A stretch of 64,000 nt of DNA from Pseudomonas sp. MAG733B (GTDB lineage Bacteria > Pseudomonadota > Gammaproteobacteria > Pseudomonadales > Pseudomonadaceae): NCBI RefSeq assembly GCF_036884845.1, contig NZ_CP145732.1, forward strand, positions 5,022,001 through 5,086,000, given 5' to 3'. Numbering within the stretch: the stretch's first letter is position 1; every line of letters starts with the position of its first letter. This document shows positions 63,804-64,000 of the stretch, one piece after another. The notes under the pieces were generated by a model. It had not been told where the DNA came from and made no database searches. It was given only the letters and a program-made list of their open reading frames with translations. A program made the translations under genes and the position numbers.

Positions 63804-64000
63804 CTATGGTTTCAGATCACCGAGTGGATCGTAGGGCTTTGCCGGAGCCTTGGGATTGTCACCCGGCTTCACATCCTTCGGCGCTTTGGCCGGTCCGATG
63901 GGATCGACCTGAGGATCGGCGAGGTCAGGAGAATCGGGATCGAACCCCAGCTCATCATCGCCGGACGAATGCTCGGACGAATGTGGGCCGGCGGGGGTAT
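63804..64000 (-). CDS. C-terminal part of a Pro/Asp-rich small protein (runs off the window)
   Basis: The minus-strand frame ending at TAG 63804-63806 is open to the window edge (65 codons) and reads ...GFDPDSPDLADPQVDPIG, then GPAKAPKDVKPGDNPKAPAK and PYDPLGDLKP. Its Asp-Pro and Lys-Pro pattern resembles the downstream gene at 63571, only 17 bases away, so they probably form a pair in one operon. The start is outside the window. Function unknown. Confidence 0.55.
   Translation of the reverse strand, partial: TPAGPHSSEHSSGDDELGFDPDSPDLADPQVDPIGPAKAPKDVKPGDNPKAPAKPYDPLGDLKP

Overview
The window is a chromosomal segment of a Pseudomonas, most likely of the P. fluorescens group. The evidence is a PrrF-type iron-regulated small RNA with a Fur box, the gene order tRNA(Arg-His-Leu-His)-tig-clpP-clpX-lon-hupB-ppiD with folD divergent, a liu leucine/isoprenoid operon, DUF6124 and DUF2242 proteins, and abundant REP-type inverted repeats (families beginning TGTGGGAGC, CTGTGGCGAGG and TGTAGGAGC). 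Most genes look high in GC with typical pseudomonad codon use. The clearest exception is a metalloprotease gene at 11.2-12.7 kb.

Layout: 0-3.3 kb, end of liuB, then liuC and liuD, with no liuE following. 3.3-4.9 kb, an S24-type repressor whose catalytic Ser is replaced by Ala, a DUF6124 protein, and a PrrF sRNA. 4.9-9.6 kb, a gamma-glutamyltransferase-like enzyme, a polar amino acid ABC transporter and a GntR/FCD regulator. 9.9-12.7 kb, a cytosolic M14 carboxypeptidase and the AT-richer secreted metalloprotease. 12.9-16 kb, a catalase-like peroxidase and cytochrome b561 divergent from an ECF sigma/anti-sigma pair; both sides carry the same promoter-like motif. 16-23.7 kb, an IclR regulator and an operon combining a Pot-type ABC importer with a three-part (2Fe-2S plus two FAD subunits) dehydrogenase. 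23.7-24.8 kb, a gene-free repeat block. 24.8-31.2 kb, a seven-gene Csu-like archaic chaperone-usher pilus operon. 31.5-36.5 kb, an AFG1/ZapE-like ATPase, a leucine-rich-repeat kinase broken by one in-frame amber codon, a YebC-family protein and a short orphan VgrG. 36.5-43.6 kb, a 2-aminoethylphosphonate region (phnW, phnX, two LysR genes, an OPA-type MFS transporter and an FAD amine oxidoreductase). 43.7-51.6 kb, an acidic protein, a second cytochrome b561, a D-cysteine desulfhydrase-like PLP enzyme, fadH, a nitrilase-like protein without its catalytic Cys and Lys, an AraC regulator, a 28-residue ORF and a DUF2242 lipoprotein. 51.8-64 kb, the protein quality-control cluster (ppiD, hupB, lon, clpX, clpP, tig), four tRNAs, folD, pbpG and two small Pro/Asp-rich proteins.

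The window is mainly catabolic and stress-related: branched-chain acyl-CoA breakdown, gamma-glutamyl or amino acid uptake, amine or opine-like oxidation, phosphonate use, unsaturated fatty acid oxidation, peroxide defence and ATP-dependent proteolysis. No prophage, transposase or CRISPR array was found. The points most worth following up are the mirrored ECF promoters, the mutated S24 repressor, the amber-interrupted kinase, the transporter-dehydrogenase operon and the degenerate nitrilase. All functional calls rest on reading motifs and gene order by eye; no database search was run.
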